This document shows positions 63,701 through 64,000 of a stretch of DNA of 64,000 nucleotides, piece after piece. The position numbers and the translations under genes are program-made. The notes under the pieces are model-generated. The model had not been told where the DNA came from and made no database searches. It saw nothing but the letters and a program-made list of their open reading frames with translations. The stretch covers positions 1 to 64,000 of the forward strand of contig CALDHM010000007.1 in the NCBI GenBank assembly GCA_937941455.1, in the 5' to 3' direction. The stretch is from an uncultured Pirellulaceae bacterium (GTDB lineage: Bacteria > Planctomycetota > Planctomycetia > Pirellulales > Pirellulaceae). Each line of letters begins with the position of its first letter. The stretch's first letter is position 1.

Positions 63701-63936
63701 CGGGCACCGCGGATCCAAATCAAGGCATCGAGGATCTGCTGGAAGAAATCATCCCCGCGGGGCAGCTTCAAGAGCGTCCCCAAGATCTACCGGCTGTCGA
63801 AAACCCACCACCGCGACTGCAAGGCAATCCTGCTCAAGACCCACCTCAGGCCGATTCGCCACCCGCCGAAGGCAAAGGCAAAAAATCGAAAACCAATCCC
63901 AAAAAATCCAAAGACAAAGACAAATCTCCAAACTAA
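60733..63936 (+). CDS. Exported TPR protein with degenerate CHAT domain
   Basis: 1067 residues from ATG 60733 (MHPRFGAAVVTFVIALLSHL, a signal peptide), GGGAG upstream. Residues ~50-600 are helical TPR-like repeats ('AGECQYQMGNYPSAMAFYED', 'ALVAYRQGDLPTAAHYALEA'). The CHAT fold (~690-1010) is recognisable at 'IVPSGALWYLPFEALCL', then 'LLASGARTLMISRWTTGG' and 'HPLFWAGYFLVDIPG'. The usual catalytic His (in VHxxxHG) is replaced by 'FVVWSGMGKM', and the Cys of LSAC by 'IVLPFFESLG', so proteolysis is unlikely. A Lys/Pro-rich tail ends it. Probably an extracytoplasmic scaffold or sensor. Confidence 0.85.
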   Translation: MHPRFGAAVVTFVIALLSHLSIACGQIGEGPLPPTQYYLLYPAYYNGEYNQVFGDARTTPGVFRQGTDRFLDSACYWVLAGECQYQMGNYPSAMAFYEDALRLFANLQAAGWQNRLRPPNISNALPNALQRAGITWGQPKRAFEIPSLPDSINMMFGEMFSGELARLRGGVVDEARFRSVDVGEIMRCMGVALHRRSLIKGRVCEFDRLTSELLSQLEATPRNDGSLFGAWNGVLTGMAYSAAGEYDQARRNLEAGLQFGGRFDHQLTPLGLLHLALVAYRQGDLPTAAHYALEASYSAAIFQQFDVVEEALSLGTAIHLESKGSGVYPPLADAAAWAQRNRAQLPAISLKIRLAECLSESGDTAGSARLLTEASRAFSSRTGFGVGQLSGRANYIAASNQFVEGNFEAGMNQLQKALSEFASCSRWLYRLRWTEEAFLSRSLLPRHANTLFGLLLRDPNEREWRSDPIEAMTFLITPHLSSINLWQQIAIADRNYQQAIQISELYRRHWFYSTLPLGGREIAFRWTMHGPCEALTKSAEKQRQDFLTRYPKYREVSNEADRLRLNLLTRPLHHPPQSEEEKAYVQAFAEYGRLTLLQDSLLASIALRREPAEMVFPPQLDFDSVKLSLNPHQTVLYCIETNNQVFIFELTSLGIRLISTNSSRDVVNLVNKFFRESSLREKEMTPEMLQSKTWAKSSAEIAKLLIPGITLSGDEQTPHEVVIVPSGALWYLPFEALCLAVSDEKTELLMDRARVRYSPTVGLAVVPQRGPRQNSRTVFFVDKVSDLLDSSGVIKEFQANLAAGPGVVAYNDRLPIPSALFGAVCDEFVVWSGMGKMPSDGPYGLEIVQKDRGLKGSRLSNWLGLPWHGAEHIVLPFFESLGARGVTGNNAGDDLFLLTTSLLASGARTLMISRWTTGGVSGLQFSNIYWRENRKKAPMEAIHEARQKMLSEPIVFTREPRPAKPKGKEPLEITAQHPLFWAGYFLVDIPGTADPNQGIEDLLEEIIPAGQLQERPQDLPAVENPPPRLQGNPAQDPPQADSPPAEGKGKKSKTNPKKSKDKDKSPN

Positions 63937-63943
63937 ATCCCTA

Positions 63944-63991
63944 AATCCCGCTGCCCGTTCACGGTATTCCACGTGTTCGCGGGGCGGGATT
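63944..63991. terminator. Weak inverted repeat after the CHAT gene
   Basis: AATCCCGC (63944-63951) and GCGGGATT (63984-63991) are complementary around a 32-base centre. It lies 8 bases after the stop. There is no T-run within the window, so terminator function is only suggested by position. Confidence 0.35.
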
Positions 63992-64000
63992 GAAGGCAAC

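Overview
The window reads as a chromosomal segment of a planctomycete, most likely of the Pirellulales. Pointers are a bacterial formylmethanofuran:H4MPT formyltransferase, a MoxR/DUF58/transglutaminase operon, a TPR protein ending in a CHAT domain, an ABC-2 permease fused to a CPBP protease, a CsrA with a long tail, wide intergenic gaps carrying dispersed 'CCCGAAGCGTCAGCGAGGG' repeats, and many GTG starts. This assignment rests on gene content, not on a marker-gene comparison.

Layout. 1-2.8 kb: edge of a DUF433/DUF5615 toxin-antitoxin-like pair, then a small HTH gene divergent from a serine-recombinase remnant that lacks its catalytic domain and is split by a -1 frame change at a G_GGA_AAG heptamer. 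3-6.5 kb: PPi-type phosphofructokinase, acyltransferase and Ftr. 6.6-13.1 kb: leftward MoxR-DUF58-transglutaminase genes and three envelope genes. 13.5-19 kb: rightward membrane/ABC cluster that looks like a GldA/F/G-type transporter. 19-26 kb: a complete leftward type I secretion locus without an outer-membrane channel: unknown 100-residue protein, RTX metzincin protease, exporter ATPase and membrane-fusion protein, with a strong terminator between substrate and exporter. 26.4-33 kb: TIGR03546/TIGR03545 pair, BON protein, TIM-barrel isomerase, ArfB and a UVR-motif protein. 33-36 kb: decayed four-helix-bundle gene, csrA and dnaA. 36-45 kb: hypotheticals, a THUMP-like methyltransferase, an amidohydrolase, an ABC exporter with CPBP fusion and a winged-helix/AAA protein. 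45-55 kb: tandem parvulin protein, HAD phosphatase, fluoride channel, citrate synthase, CutA, TPR lipoprotein and esterase, separated by repeat-rich gaps. 55-58 kb: ispD, a deiodinase-like redoxin with an in-frame TGA at the active-site position, and an FGE-sulfatase domain protein. 58-64 kb: a tRNA-Ile/tRNA-Ala operon with promoter and terminator, an AtuA-like protein, a small lipoprotein and a giant TPR-CHAT protein whose CHAT active-site residues appear lost.

The strongest discovery is at 55955-56668: the reading frame runs through a TGA exactly where deiodinase-like redoxins carry Cys or Sec (GGYT-*-PPF), and a 6-bp GC-rich hairpin with a G-containing loop starts 17 nt later, as expected for a bacterial SECIS. 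The type I secretion locus is the best candidate for an undescribed accessory function, because its first gene belongs to no family I recognise.
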